Shown: positions 62,801 to 63,865 of the stretch, in pieces
Numbering within the stretch: the stretch's first letter is position 1
Layout: each line of letters starts with the position of its first letter
From: Ctena decussata
Lineage: Eukaryota; Mollusca; Bivalvia; Lucinida; Lucinidae
Assembly (NCBI GenBank): GCA_963989385.1
Contig: OZ022500.1
Span: forward strand, 116,787,842-116,851,841
DNA: 64,000 nt
Direction of reading: 5' to 3'
Translations under genes and position numbers: made by a program
Notes under the pieces: generated by a model
Seen by the model: the letters and a program-made list of their open reading frames with translations, nothing else
What the model was told of the DNA's origin: nothing
The model's database searches: none

Positions 62801-63865
62801 TTCCCTGCCAAAACAGCTCCAAAAATCTAGATCCTGTTTTTTTGGCCTCGGCTGACTGACTGACTGATTTATTGCTTAACGTCCACGGTAAACATCTATG
62901 GTCATGTCGGGACGGTCTGTTAACCTAACCACGCTATTCCTGGGCAGGCTTAGACCTCCTAAGCGGTCAACCAGTACTAAGTGCACATACTTCCGCCAGT
63001 AACTGACAACTGCCCTTCTTAAATCAGCGGAAGGAGAAACGAAAGTATGTGGCCAGACCGGGTTTCAAACCCAGGACCTCTGACTTATGAGTCAGGTGCC
63101 CTACCGATTGCGCTACGCTGCCCGGCCCTTTTGGCCTCAGAACTGTCCCATAAATCTACATCTGTCTTGTAAGATAGGTCTAGATTTTAGGGGATTTCCA
63201 TTTCACAAAGAAAAATCAACATCAAAAATTTGAATCCATCTTAAGATGGATATTGTTTTGAGGGATAAAACATGTCTTATAACCAAATAAATGACACAGG
63301 GAGGTAAAATCTGTCATGAAACTTGCTTGCATCTTTGATTATTTCAGTCCAATAATGGAGGGTAGTTCCGAAGAGAATGATTCCCACGGCAAGAGTCAGC
63401 ATGGCCATCACTCTACCATCACAACTGTTAAACATGGCAGTGACACTTTGGGCAGGAGTCATCACAGCCAGCATCTTCACACAACAGCAGATATTTCTTC
63501 TAAACCTGGCTTTGTTTCATATGATGATAACAATGAAATGAACCATCATCCCCAGATAAATAAGCCTGTAGAAGCTAATCTGGAACTAAATGAAGATACC
63601 TCATGTTTACTGAGCGCGGTGGCAGATTGTAATCAGAGTGTTCATCTTATTGATACTAGTGCCTATATTCCACCAGAGATGGATGAAAAGACAGAAAATC
63701 TCATGTCGCTGTCAATATGCATAGCAGATCCAAAGGATCCATTCGATACTGAGACAATTGAGAAGTTCCTTAATATGTTACAGAGACCTTTGGCATGCTA
63801 TGATAATTATAATGCTGTGGACGAATATCTACCTGAATTTTCAAAAGGGATTGAAGTGTTTCTTG
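12437..63865 (+). CDS. BUB1B: BUB1/BUBR1-family spindle checkpoint protein (MADBUB), 16 exons, 3' partial
   Basis: This family monitors kinetochore attachment in mitosis; BUBR1/Mad3 joins MAD2, BUB3 and CDC20 in the complex that blocks the anaphase-promoting complex, while BUB1 recruits MAD1 and phosphorylates histone H2A. Joining exons 12437-12582, 22847-22906, 25118-25262, 32300-32496, 34307-34470, 41382-41578, 42936-43033, 44865-44906, 48155-48357, 49422-49578, 51062-51175, 52647-52974, 55586-55739, 60040-60269, 60968-61290 and 63348-63865 gives 3076 nt of uninterrupted frame, with GT-AG at every junction and matching phases. Residue map: KEN1 14-16, TPR about 50-190, ABBA-like 259-264, KEN2 290-292, ABBA 324-329, GLEBS 375-396, CDI 622-640, ABBA 676-681 and 693-698, STP 785-787, LxxIxE 852-857, pre-kinase segment 979-1025. 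The kinase domain is not in the window. BUB1B is chosen because the N-terminal half follows BUBR1 closely, but BUB1 features are also present, so the gene is probably the unduplicated ancestor of both. Exon joins are predictions without transcript support. Confidence 0.95.
12646..12830 (+). mobile_element. tRNA-derived SINE (family 2), plus strand
   Basis: The head reads GTGGCTCAGTGGTTAGTGCA (A box) and GTGGGTTCGATCCCCGC (B box), followed by the family 2 body ('tcttcctatgtccc', 'catttgcagggcgatg', 'gtccttcggagca'). It lies 63 bp downstream of BUB1B exon 1, within intron 1. Confidence 0.75.
13057..14705. mobile_element. CAGGG-ended element with 5-bp duplication, 1.65 kb
   Basis: Left end CAGGGTTCTC and right end GAGATCCCTG are imperfect inverted ends flanked by exact ATATT duplications (13052-13056, 14706-14710). 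The left part repeats 'aggagtccc', the right part 'ggcgtcc'. A C-run lies at 13547-13562. No transposase recognised. Confidence 0.5.
15163..15364. mobile_element. Palindromic MITE family C
   Basis: Ends CAGAGCTATAGATAAGAAGG and the inverted 'ccctcttatctaaagctctg', with a centre where 'tgtgacccctcatctgaacc' faces its complement across a short loop. Near-complete foldback of about 200 bp. Related copies at 25318-25499, 55215-55395 and 55851-56060, and weaker ones at 23450-23560, 51930-52060 and 53540-53600. Confidence 0.8.
15480..15790. repeat. Dispersed repeat, inverted partner at 22515-22810
   Basis: The segment with 'ggcaccagtcccagttcaaaat' and 'gcaggaagaatttttct' recurs in reverse orientation at about 22690-22805. 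Both give similar short frames by translation, but the shared conservation includes non-coding changes and stops, so this is a repeat, not a gene. Confidence 0.7.
16064..16855. mobile_element. hAT-related element with 5-bp duplication
   Basis: Ends CAGTGTTCCCA and TGGGAACACTG are perfect inverted ends of 11 bp, flanked by AATGA duplications (16059-16063, 16856-16860). The interior is rich in 'attcacgc' near the left. CAGTGTTCCC ends are typical of hAT elements. No transposase seen. Confidence 0.7.
17773..18855 (+). mobile_element. HINE-like element, about 178-bp core units
   Basis: The 5' end forms a hairpin (AGCTCGCCTGAAC facing GTTCAGGAAGAGCT). The core has units starting 'atatctcctgaaccc' at 17876, 18054 and 18231, each with a TGACCTTGA-TCAAGGTCA type palindrome. 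The 3' end has TTCAGGCGAGCT, inverse of the start, a hairpin GCTGTC-AGGC-GACAGC and CTTGTT. Confidence 0.75.
18653..18704. repeat. C homopolymer followed by CA microsatellite
   Basis: About 26 C followed by 13 CA units inside the preceding element's core. Length may be unreliable in the assembly. Confidence 0.95.
18938..19322. mobile_element. CAGGG-ended element with 5-bp duplication
   Basis: Ends CAGGGATCAAGCTAG and CTAGCTTGATCCCTG are perfect 15-bp inverted repeats flanked by exact AATAG (18933-18937, 19323-19327). The interior repeats 'gggagaagtgac' and 'gggcga' and has an A-run followed by a T-run near 19183-19226. Confidence 0.85.
19325..20343. other. Intron 1 sequence with a short palindrome
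   Basis: No gene. At 19896-19937 a 19-bp perfect inverted repeat (CAGAAGCATATAATTTCTC with a 4-base TCTA loop) could form a tight hairpin. The rest is AT-rich without recognised repeats apart from 'gttttgttctgttctgttc' near 19665. Confidence 0.6.
20344..22465. mobile_element. Palindrome-ended MITE split by a HINE-like element
   Basis: Left end CTAAGGCCAAAAAAATGTCT with 'tgtttccggaaac' is mirrored by 'gtttccggaaacaagacat' at 20791-20809 and 'ttttggcctaag' at 22457-22468. The element 20812-22451 sits in the T-run of the right end. The original host would be about 480 bp. Confidence 0.65.
20812..22451 (+). mobile_element. HINE-like element
   Basis: Starts TAGCTCACCTAAGCC with a 5' hairpin to 'gggggagctta'; ends AGGTGAGCTACAGGACC with the 3' hairpin AGGACC-AAT-GGTCCT and CTTGTT. 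The core has three long units of about 450-470 bp, each with 'ttgaccttgac', 'caaggtcattctttgacc' and 'catatatggtaaa'. Confidence 0.75.
22847..22906 (+). CDS. BUB1B: BUB1B exon 2: start of TPR domain
   Basis: A 60-nt exon after the acceptor TTTTTCCAG and before the donor CAG|GTACAT. It completes an Arg codon with exon 1 and reads AFEAEVRTYTGDDPLEVWY, the hallmark start of Mad3/BUB1 homology region I (F-E-x-x-[IL]-R-x-Y-x-G-x-D-P-L-x-x-W). Phase is 2 on both sides, so it joins exons 1 and 3 in frame. A palindromic MITE begins 68 bp downstream. Confidence 0.95.
22975..23160. mobile_element. Palindromic MITE family A, copy 1
   Basis: Ends TGAGCCGCGACACGAGAAAA and its complement fold over nearly the whole length, with 'gatcag' motifs near the centre. 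It starts 68 bp after exon 2. Other copies: 24861-25099, 40905-41135, 45203-47341 (interrupted), 48369-48606 and 61948-62172. Confidence 0.9.
23605..24673 (+). mobile_element. HINE-like element (ATGCCCGTTTT family), copy 1
   Basis: Starts TATATGCCCGTTTTGAAAA with a 5' hairpin to 'accggacatat'; ends 'attaaagcggggattatg' with a weak hairpin and CTTGTT. Core units contain 'ataactcagtaactgtttggg' and 'aatggttgctc'. Same family as 32772-34226, which is better preserved. Confidence 0.7.
24674..24787. mobile_element. Palindromic MITE family B, copy 1
   Basis: 'tttttcccttccaaaac' and 'aatctagacccatc' face 'gatggatctagactt' and 'gttttagaagggaaaa'. Copies at 32538-32707, 34488-34668, 44975-45145 and about 62790-63290. 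It abuts the end of the preceding element. Confidence 0.75.
24861..25099. mobile_element. Palindromic MITE family A, copy 2
   Basis: Full foldback of about 239 bp with TGAGCCGCGACACGAC at the left and the complement at the right. It ends 18 bp before exon 3, so it overlaps the region where the intron 2 branch point must lie. Confidence 0.9.
25118..25262 (+). CDS. BUB1B: BUB1B exon 3: TPR domain
   Basis: Continues homology region I with RYIRWAEETFPKGGKDSN, then LTTILERCVHLFKDEEKY and YIYSWIKT. The YI-W-E--FP-GG--S motif and the L-LLERCV helix are diagnostic of the BUB1/BUBR1/Mad3 TPR fold that binds KNL1 at kinetochores. The acceptor is ATTTTCACAG; the donor is ACG|GTATGT in phase 0. Only 18 bp separate a palindromic MITE from the exon start, so the branch point probably lies in or at the edge of that MITE. 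Confidence 0.95.
25318..25499. mobile_element. Palindromic MITE family C, copy 2
   Basis: Contains 'cctttcattagaaccatctc' facing 'gagatggttctaatgaggtg' and ends near 'ctggagctctg'. It begins about 55 bp downstream of exon 3. Confidence 0.75.
26095..28658 (+). mobile_element. HINE-like element with higher-order repeat core
   Basis: Starts TATGCCCCCAATTTCGGAG with a 5' hairpin; ends TTGGGGGCATA, hairpin GTGTTT-CAT-AAACAC and TTTTCTAGT. The core unit 'atatctcaagaacccctga' recurs at least nine times; a larger unit marked by 'ggtacccttacat' recurs at 26635, 27121 and 27612, about 486-491 bp apart. Confidence 0.8.
29542..31123. mobile_element. hAT non-autonomous element, perfect 8-bp duplication
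   Basis: Ends CAGAGATGGGG and CCCCATCTCTG are inverted and flanked by exact GAGCAGAA (29534-29541, 31124-31131). The termini are rich in 'taattaccattac'. Removing it restores the host's tandem unit ('gtgcagagcagaagaacc'), which proves the insertion. No transposase frame is present. hAT assignment follows from the 8-bp duplication and CAGAG ends. Confidence 0.92.
31530..31745 (-). mobile_element. tRNA-derived SINE (family 3), minus strand
   Basis: On the minus strand a tRNA-like head ('gctcagtgggttaagtgctgg', 'catgggttcaaagtcc') precedes a body shared with 48741-48945, 49745-49930 and 55045-55195 ('cattatcaccctcc', 'atatgaccgaaatactg'). Confidence 0.75.
31962..32013. repeat. Perfect 24-bp inverted repeat hairpin
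   Basis: CTCTTAGAGGAAAGAATTTG and four more bases face their exact complement across a 4-base loop (CCTA); GGGGTC and GACCCC extend the arms outward with a mismatch. A half-copy lies at 43130-43170. Probably a small palindromic MITE. Confidence 0.85.
32300..32496 (+). CDS. BUB1B: BUB1B exon 4: end of TPR domain
   Basis: Reads ADACNDPLEIYNYMYDQSIG, then FYEAWAYVLEQLGNTKRADAIYQEG, then the AKPMENLQRKHE helix. This corresponds to the BUBR1 segment C-N-x-P-L-x-[MI]-Y-x-Y-[LM], F-Y-x-x-W-A and ADAI[FY]-EGI; the last TPR helices bind KNL1 KI motifs. The acceptor is CTTTTTCAG. The donor lies inside the Glu codon (GA|GTAAGT), phase 2. Confidence 0.95.
32538..32707. mobile_element. Palindromic MITE family B, copy 2
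   Basis: Diverged copy with 'ttttccctttcc' at the left, 'ttagatccatcttg' and 'gatggatctaaat' inside and 'gttttagaaggaaaaa' at the right. It begins about 40 bp downstream of exon 4. Confidence 0.65.
32772..34226 (+). mobile_element. HINE-like element (ATACGCCCGTTTT family), copy 2
   Basis: Starts ATACGCCCGTTTTGAAAAAA with a hairpin to 'acggacgtat'; ends AAAACGGGCGTAT, a perfect inverse, with the 3' hairpin TGCTT-GCG-AAGCA and CTTGTT. Core units contain 'gcgccataactcggtaacc' and 'aagaatggttgctcccc'. It ends 80 bp before exon 5. Confidence 0.85.
34307..34470 (+). CDS. BUB1B: BUB1B exon 5: end of TPR region and linker
   Basis: Completes the Glu codon and reads EFQKRVARRLLGGS, matching the BUBR1 helix R-Q-F-Q-A-R-V-S-R that closes the TPR domain, followed by a charged linker ending near GDTIQ. 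The acceptor is TTTTGCACAG; the donor is CAGG|GTAAAT, phase 1. The linker itself is not recognisable and is presumably disordered. Confidence 0.9.
34488..34668. mobile_element. Palindromic MITE family B, copy 3
   Basis: Tandem left halves ('ttccaaaattgcccc', then 'ttccaaaactatcc') and a centre with 'atctagatccatcttaaaga' facing its complement, ending 'gaagggaaaacccctgtctt'. It starts 17 bp after exon 5, close to the donor. Confidence 0.75.
34669..35639. other. Intron 5 sequence, no gene
   Basis: Contains a stretch repeating 'acccaccacccat' and 'gcccagcacccatag' near 34810-34920. A frame on the minus strand (35078-35464) has no recognisable domain and lies inside the intron. Nothing else identified. 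Confidence 0.6.
35640..37491 (+). mobile_element. HINE-like element, left end unclear
   Basis: Right end is typical: CTCAGGTGAGCGATATAGG with hairpin AGGACC-ATG-GGTCCT and CTGGTT. The core has units with 'tggttgctatgg', 'ccattgacttataatgg' and 'tagtcctc'. No matching 5' terminus was found, so the left boundary given is where the repeats become visible. T-run at 37262-37284. Confidence 0.6.
37492..38380. other. Intron 5 sequence, no gene
   Basis: Low-complexity and unrecognised sequence. A repeated 'ggcgctgg' motif with 'acacctaaaaa' occurs near 37540 and 37715. No gene or clear element boundary. Confidence 0.55.
38391..38658 (+). mobile_element. tRNA-derived SINE (family 1), copy A
   Basis: Head GGTAGCGCAATCGGTAGGGC-type A box and GGTTCGAATCCCGG B box, then a body with 'cttccgctgattcaagaag', 'ggttaaccgctaagga' and a 'gacgttaagcat' tail. 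Flanked by exact CGCATAAAAT (38381-38390, 38659-38668). It is not a functional tRNA: the body continues directly and the anticodon arm pairs as a 5-bp stem with a 6-base loop. Confidence 0.92.
38670..38890. repeat. Duplicated segment ending in a 39-base C run
   Basis: 'tgcatgaaagaaaatatctg' with 'cagccccccaccatg' occurs twice (near 38695 and 38772), followed by about 39 C at 38833-38871. Reverse frames through the run give artificial polyglycine. Run length may be unreliable. Confidence 0.8.
39252..39535 (+). mobile_element. tRNA-derived SINE (family 4), plus strand
   Basis: Head 'gcgccgtagtcgagtggtta' and 'gtcgtgagttcgcggc', then a body ('gactggaaaactctct', 'acccagcagtaaatg', 'cagggaaggataagg') ending in 'ctttacctttacc'. 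A minus-strand copy lies at 60642-60905 and a fragment at 43725-43795. Confidence 0.8.
39714..40888. mobile_element. pogo/Tigger-like non-autonomous element, 1.2 kb
   Basis: Ends CAGTCAAACCTCGATAATTC and 'gaactaccgagattcgactg' are inverted and flanked by TA (39712-39713, 40889-40890). Several 'ttcgaa' repeats near both ends. CAGTCAAACCTCG is characteristic of Tigger-type ends. A short frame inside (40162-40416) shows no transposase motif. Confidence 0.85.
40905..41135. mobile_element. Palindromic MITE family A, copy 3
   Basis: Foldback from 'accgcgacacgagaaaacc' to 'ggttttctcgtgttgcggctca', with 'gatcag' motifs in the arms. It begins 15 bp after the pogo-like element. Confidence 0.88.
41382..41578 (+). 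CDS. BUB1B: BUB1B exon 6: ABBA-like motif and KEN box 2
   Basis: Residues 238-303. VAIYSDEN (259-266) fits the ABBA motif, which binds the CDC20 WD40 groove, and lies where vertebrate BUBR1 has its first ABBA motif (I-T-V-F-D-E-N); the first position is Val rather than Phe. KEN is at 290-292 in NQINKENEKKPGVWTKAK, parallel to the vertebrate KEN2 followed by a conserved Trp. KEN2 is needed to block substrates of CDC20-bound APC/C. The acceptor is TGTCTGCAG; the donor is AAG|GTATGA, phase 0. Confidence 0.93.
41692..42196. mobile_element. TTAA-flanked MITE interrupted by a SINE
   Basis: TTAACCCATTCCATTC at the left faces 'gaatgcaatgggttaa' at the right, giving TTAA at both edges, and 'ccaaactgttt' motifs inside. 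SINE copy B sits in the middle. TTAA target preference suggests piggyBac-type mobilisation. Confidence 0.7.
41786..42056 (+). mobile_element. tRNA-derived SINE (family 1), copy B
   Basis: Same head and body as copy A, flanked by exact CTGATCTGAGA (41775-41785, 42057-42067). Tail 'catcaaatcaaccaaccaa'. Confidence 0.95.
42329..42463. mobile_element. Palindromic MITE family D
   Basis: 'gaggttataaaac' and 'aatctcaaactcaaaataag' with 'cacactgattggctgcttcc' face their complements across a short centre ('gagcatgtgc'). The arms are nearly perfect, implying recent insertion or strong folding. Confidence 0.85.
42936..43033 (+). CDS. BUB1B: BUB1B exon 7: ABBA motif downstream of KEN2
   Basis: Residues 304-336 contain HPTFSVHIDN; FSVHID (324-329) fits the consensus F-x-[ILVP]-[FYH]-x-[DE]. 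Vertebrate BUBR1 has an ABBA motif in the same place after KEN2, so an ABBA-KEN2-ABBA cassette appears conserved. The acceptor is ATCATTGTAG, the donor ATGAG|GTATGT. The exon is short and was placed by phase and motif order. Confidence 0.88.
43405..43615. mobile_element. Palindromic MITE family F, copy 1
   Basis: Diverged copy in inverse orientation of 43890-44100: 'acccttaatgagccaaaaag', 'gcagacgacaaaatttacg', 'gatgaggtggctcattatga', 'tttggcgctttaaggttaa'. The centre is itself palindromic. Confidence 0.85.
43799..44182. mobile_element. Short pogo-like MITE, carrying a nested TTAA element
   Basis: Ends CAGTGGAACTTCATTG and 'cattgaagttctactg' flanked by TA. Interrupted by 43890-44100. A second copy without the insertion lies at 44277-44453, so the pair gives a filled and an empty site. 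Confidence 0.9.
43890..44100. mobile_element. Palindromic MITE family F, copy 2, TTAA-flanked
   Basis: TTAACCCTTAAAGC at the left and GCTCATTAAGGGTTAA at the right, TTAA at both edges. The centre 'gatgaggtggctcataatga' is palindromic. The neighbouring empty copy lacks it, confirming both boundaries. The TTAA footprint fits piggyBac-type elements. Confidence 0.88.
44277..44453. mobile_element. Short pogo-like MITE, uninterrupted copy
   Basis: Matches 43799-44182 without the insert. The flank following each copy ('agattttaggatgatcatga', 'gggccataagccata') is also duplicated, so a unit of about 267 bp was duplicated in tandem (43799-44276 and 44277-44543). Confidence 0.9.
44865..44906 (+). CDS. 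BUB1B: BUB1B exon 8: 42-nt microexon
   Basis: Encodes STPAKMPEIGSQVLS with its flanking split codons. The acceptor TATTTTTGCAG and donor TTAAG|GTAAAC are strong, and phases (2 in, 2 out) join exons 7 and 9 in frame. Spliced to exon 9 it gives SQVLSARKPEKP, resembling the vertebrate BUBR1 segment ILSTRKPGKE upstream of the GLEBS motif. Because 42 is a multiple of three, skipping would keep the frame. Confidence 0.85.
44975..45145. mobile_element. Palindromic MITE family B, copy 4, perfect 44-bp core
   Basis: The centre at 45065-45108 is a perfect 44-base palindrome (arms TCAAAGATCTAGATCCATCT plus TG). Outside it 'ttttcccttccaaaacaat' faces 'attgttttggaagggaaaa'. It begins about 70 bp after exon 8. 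Confidence 0.9.
45397..47322 (+). mobile_element. HINE-like element inside a MITE
   Basis: Starts TAGCTCACCTGAGCACGAAG with a hairpin to 'gtgctcaaggtgag'; ends CTCAGGTGAGCGATCC with hairpin AGGGCC-ATC-ATGGCCCT-like arms and CTTGTT. Two different core arrays: 'gacttctccaaaactg ... atatggccgccagagc' units, then 'gggcacagttatgatc ... ggtcaaaaactaggtcac' units. SINE copy C lies in the first array. Confidence 0.82.
45819..46090 (+). mobile_element. tRNA-derived SINE (family 1), copy C
   Basis: Inserted in a repeat unit of the host element, duplicating CACAGAAACGTT (45807-45818 and 46091-46102). Head and body as in copies A and B, tail 'atcaaccaaccaac'. Confidence 0.95.
47385..47550 (+). mobile_element. 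tRNA-derived SINE (family 5), plus strand
   Basis: Head 'ctctagtgtagtggataaca' (A box) and 'gcaagatcgattcccc' (B box), body 'tttcggatgagactttaaac' and tail 'cactcactcaccc'. A truncated minus-strand copy is at 53375-53490. Confidence 0.75.
47551..48154. other. End of intron 8, no gene
   Basis: No recognised repeat; a short frame (47669-47929) has no domain and no splice logic that would fit BUB1B. The segment ends in the T-rich acceptor tract of exon 9. Confidence 0.6.
48155..48357 (+). CDS. BUB1B: BUB1B exon 9: GLEBS (BUB3-binding) motif
   Basis: Residues 350-417. The block PMYCKDKIYCGAEEYSFEEL (375-394) is the GLEBS motif, which threads along the BUB3 beta-propeller; the two Glu before the Leu are the known BUB3 contacts in the family. 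It is followed by basic and acidic residues starting a helical stretch. The acceptor is TTTTTCTTAG; the donor is GCAG|GTTTGA, phase 1. A palindromic MITE begins 12 bp after the exon. Confidence 0.95.
48369..48606. mobile_element. Palindromic MITE family A, copy 5
   Basis: Complete foldback from TGAGCCGCAACATGAGAAAA to its complement 'gtcgtgtcgtggctca'. It starts 12 bp after exon 9, immediately after the donor consensus. Confidence 0.92.
48741..48945 (+). mobile_element. tRNA-derived SINE (family 3), plus strand
   Basis: Head 'cctagtagctcagtaggtta' (A box) and 'tccctggttcaagaccc' (B box), body 'gatcttaaatgaggtttcat', 'cattatcaccctcccatcat', 'gaaatactgttgaaaagg'. Confidence 0.82.
49158..49245 (-). 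repeat. Fragment of the 'ggttacgtaccgttgagcc' repeat
   Basis: Reverse copy of the segment at 8270-8370, including 'acacttggcgccgtgtg' and 'cagttcagttcaat' at the tail side. Possibly a SINE; too short to classify. Confidence 0.65.
49422..49578 (+). CDS. BUB1B: BUB1B exon 10: charged helical region
   Basis: Residues 418-470 are almost entirely Glu, Arg, Lys, Leu and Gln (for example RRKLEEEKQLLLDEAERV), predicting a long coiled coil or single alpha helix. Vertebrate BUBR1 has a similar K/E-rich helix just after GLEBS. The acceptor is GCAATTTTCAG; the donor is AAAG|GTATGT, phase 2. Confidence 0.92.
49640..49740. repeat. Short palindromic repeat
   Basis: 'gtgcaaacagtgcagaccca' faces 'gtcgacactgtttgca' around 'gcggcagaacgcggc'. 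Resembles the arms of the TTAA-type MITE family (aaacagtgcagatc). Lies 62 bp after exon 10. Confidence 0.6.
49745..49930 (-). mobile_element. tRNA-derived SINE (family 3), minus strand
   Basis: Reverse copy with 'cagtattcagtgatatcagg', 'ggatgataatgaaaggctg' and a degraded tRNA-like head ('gatcagcagaccagctctta'). Confidence 0.75.
50038..50208 (+). mobile_element. Minimal HINE-like element, 171 bp
   Basis: Starts AGCTCGCCTGAACGAAGTTC (5' hairpin) and ends TCAGGCGAGCTATCCTGG with a hairpin CCTG ... CAGG and CTTGTT. Nearly all core repeats are missing. Ends match the element at 17773-18855, so it is a deletion derivative of that family. Confidence 0.8.
50209..51061. other. Intron 10, partial HINE-like start
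   Basis: At about 50295 'gggcccttgagcctaaggct' with 'cctagggagctta' resembles the 5' hairpin of HINE-like elements, followed by 'agttgtctttgttggtgac', but no matching 3' end was found. Repeated 'tttcagtcagttacaat' motifs precede exon 11. Confidence 0.5.
51062..51175 (+). CDS. BUB1B: BUB1B exon 11: continuation of helical region
   Basis: Residues 470-508, rich in Gln, Arg and Glu (QLQFQRHQQMLEMDIQKRIQ), extending the helix of exon 10. The acceptor is ATATATTTCAG; the donor is ACTAC|GTAAGA. Placement rests on matching phase (2 in, 2 out) and composition rather than family identity. Upstream, copies of a sequence ending 'tttcagtcagttacaat' at about 50926 and 50934 could be decoy acceptors. Confidence 0.8.
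51219..51356. repeat. Short inverted-repeat segment
   Basis: 'aaagactaaca' at the left faces 'tgttagtcttt' at the right with 'gccccta' repeats inside. Possibly a small MITE; boundaries approximate. Confidence 0.45.
51930..52060. mobile_element. Palindromic MITE family C, diverged copy
   Basis: 'tgtgacctgtcattacaact' faces 'ggttctaatgaggaatcaca' across 'gtctctctagac'. Outer ends are not preserved. Confidence 0.6.
52233..52502 (+). mobile_element. tRNA-derived SINE (family 1), copy D
   Basis: Flanked by CTGATATTTTT (52222-52232 and from 52503). Anticodon-loop position reads CAT rather than CGT as in copies A-C, and a short deletion removes 'tgtcag' in the body. Ends 144 bp before exon 12. Confidence 0.93.
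52647..52974 (+). CDS. BUB1B: BUB1B exon 12: Gln-rich disordered linker
   Basis: Residues 508-617, rich in Gln, Ser and Pro, with no recognised domain; contains TENIPPQM and a run of Q-x-x-Q repeats. The acceptor is TTGTTTCAG; the donor is GATAGG|GTAACT, phase 0. The frame is open across 328 nt and joins both neighbours. The linker is expected to evolve quickly, so lack of similarity is not evidence against it. Confidence 0.83.
53375..53490 (-). mobile_element. tRNA-derived SINE (family 5), truncated
   Basis: Reverse copy of the family 5 3' half ('gagtgagtgaacttgggttt', 'ggtttaaagtctcatc'); the tRNA-like head is missing, as expected of 5' truncation. Confidence 0.65.
53633..55043 (+). mobile_element. 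HINE-like element with 156-bp core units
   Basis: Starts ATCCCCCGACCGAAAGG with a hairpin to 'ttcgggggac', then CCGT/CTGT repeats. Units marked by 'gtccgctc' recur at 53906, 54062, 54218, 54374 and 54531. The right end has CCTTCGGTCGGGGGAT, inverse of the start, then a possible hairpin GCCATC-TCCTCT-GATGGC; the exact terminus is uncertain because a SINE follows. Confidence 0.75.
55045..55195 (-). mobile_element. tRNA-derived SINE (family 3), minus strand
   Basis: Reverse copy with 'cagtatttcagtcatatcag', 'gatgggagggtgataaagaa' and a degraded head ('taacctactgagctacc'). Confidence 0.75.
55215..55395. mobile_element. Palindromic MITE family C, copy 3
   Basis: 'acatcagaactgtcttg' faces 'gagacagttcaaatgagg', with 'aattatccctgtcaccacc' at the right. 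It ends about 190 bp before exon 13. Confidence 0.7.
55586..55739 (+). CDS. BUB1B: BUB1B exon 13: CDI motif (MAD1-binding, BUB1-type)
   Basis: Residues 618-669 include APSPTVNTKEALKLVMGMF. This is Conserved Domain I of BUB1, which when phosphorylated at the Ser-Pro (CDK1) and the following Thr (MPS1) binds MAD1; both sites are present as S624-P625-T626. Human BUBR1 lacks it, so its presence beside the KEN/ABBA array marks a combined protein. The acceptor region reads GAGCAG|ACACTG, a tandem NAGNAG site: using the first AG would add one Gln. The donor is AAAG|GTAGGT, phase 1. Confidence 0.93.
55851..56060. mobile_element. Palindromic MITE family C, copy 4 (best preserved)
   Basis: Ends 'gcagagctctagataagagg' and 'ccctcttatctagagccctg'. 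The centre 'tgaaccgtctcgtggagacg' folds on itself. Together with 15163-15364 it defines the family consensus of about 205 bp. Confidence 0.85.
56061..57528. other. Intron 13 sequence, no gene
   Basis: AT-rich with A-runs near 56713. 'ctttgctggttgca' is repeated at 56641 and 56668. A candidate acceptor before 'aaacacaaagtttctcc' (56238) was tested as an extra exon and closes with an in-frame stop, so no exon is called. Confidence 0.6.
57529..58631 (+). mobile_element. HINE-like element with 158-bp core units
   Basis: Starts ATGCCCCCGAAGGAACTTCG (5' hairpin), then CCGT repeats; units marked 'cgtgtctcag' at 57636, 57794 and 57952. Ends CCTTCGGGGGCAT, a perfect inverse, with hairpin TGTTAC-ACACT-GTAACA and CTTGTT. 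Every unit carries 'aaggtcaaggccaca' or a variant. Confidence 0.85.
58632..60039. other. Intron 13 sequence, no gene
   Basis: A short duplication 'ttctgtcctgca' near 59065-59085; otherwise no recognised element. A frame at 59913-60431 is exon 14 read with intron on both sides. Confidence 0.6.
60040..60269 (+). CDS. BUB1B: BUB1B exon 14: two ABBA motifs
   Basis: Residues 669-745. LPFVIYDES contains F-V-I-Y-D-E (676-681), matching the ABBA motif that vertebrate BUBR1 has in a PF-I-F-DE context. APFKVFEDQEN contains F-K-V-F-E-D (693-698), matching the vertebrate BUB1 ABBA motif (F-x-V-F-E-D followed by KEN; here the third motif is degenerate QEN). A basic stretch KAPKRRSL follows. The acceptor is TTCCTTTTTAG; the donor is ACTTGT|GTAAGA, phase 0. 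Confidence 0.92.
60642..60905 (-). mobile_element. tRNA-derived SINE (family 4), minus strand
   Basis: Reverse of 39252-39535: 'ggcagtgggggttagaggtc', 'ctgattcagaaaaggtac', head 'gggattcgaaatcgcaacc' and 'ctaactactcgaccacagtg'. It ends about 60 bp before exon 15. Confidence 0.8.
60968..61290 (+). CDS. BUB1B: BUB1B exon 15: KARD-like region with STP site
   Basis: Residues 746-853. DDVTIAPV followed by SFAAAARFASTPFNP matches the block shared by BUBR1 (F-x-x-AARF-x-STPF) and BUB1 (F-x-x-AAQL-x-STPF). In vertebrates the Thr of STP is a CDK1 site that recruits PLK1; here it is T786. The exon ends KNL plus two bases of the Ser that starts the LxxIxE core. The acceptor is TCTATTACAG; the donor is TTAAG|GTACTA, phase 2. 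Confidence 0.93.
61291..61947. other. Intron 15 sequence, no gene
   Basis: AT-rich. An imperfect inverted pair 'aacctaattctaatgcactt' (61542) and 'aagtgcattagaat' (61740) frames 61546-61753 and may be a small MITE. No gene. Confidence 0.5.
61948..62172. mobile_element. Palindromic MITE family A, copy 6
   Basis: Foldback from TGAGCCGCGACATTACAAAA to 'ggttttctcgtgtcacagctca', with the 'gctaccctttaggtgctaag' centre in inverse orientation relative to copies 2 and 5. Confidence 0.88.
62518..62710. mobile_element. CAGGG-ended element with 5-bp duplication, 193 bp
   Basis: Ends CAGGGATTTTCCTA and TAGGAAAATCCCTG are perfect 14-bp inverted repeats flanked by exact GCTTG (62513-62517, 62711-62715). 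The interior ('ggggccaattatcggcccct') resembles the element at 18938-19322. Confidence 0.88.
62790..63290. mobile_element. Palindromic MITE family B, interrupted by a SINE
   Basis: Left part 'gggttttccctgccaaaaca' and 'aaaaatctagatcctg', right part after the SINE 'cttgtaagataggtctagat' and 'gttttgagggataaaa'. Diverged; boundaries approximate. Confidence 0.6.
62850..63128 (-). mobile_element. tRNA-derived SINE (family 1), copy E, minus strand
   Basis: Reverse copy flanked by exact TTTTGGCCTC (62840-62849, 63129-63138), with tail 'gactgactgactgatttatt' in place of the 'caaccaacc' tail. Head carries CAT at the anticodon-loop position like copy D. Confidence 0.93.
63348..63865 (+). CDS. BUB1B: BUB1B exon 16: PP2A-B56 motif and pre-kinase segment
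   Basis: Completes L-S-P-I-M-E (852-857), the LxxIxE motif by which the BUBR1 KARD recruits PP2A-B56; the Ser in position 2 is a phosphorylation site in vertebrates. A His/Ser-rich linker follows, then DPKDPFDTETIEKFL and LPEFSKGIEVFLG (979-1025), resembling the extension just before the BUB1 kinase domain (N-P-W-D/x-L-I-x-x-L-L ... F-x-L-G). The kinase N-lobe should start in the next exon. The acceptor is GATTATTTCAG; the donor is CTTG|GTAGGT, phase 1. Confidence 0.93.
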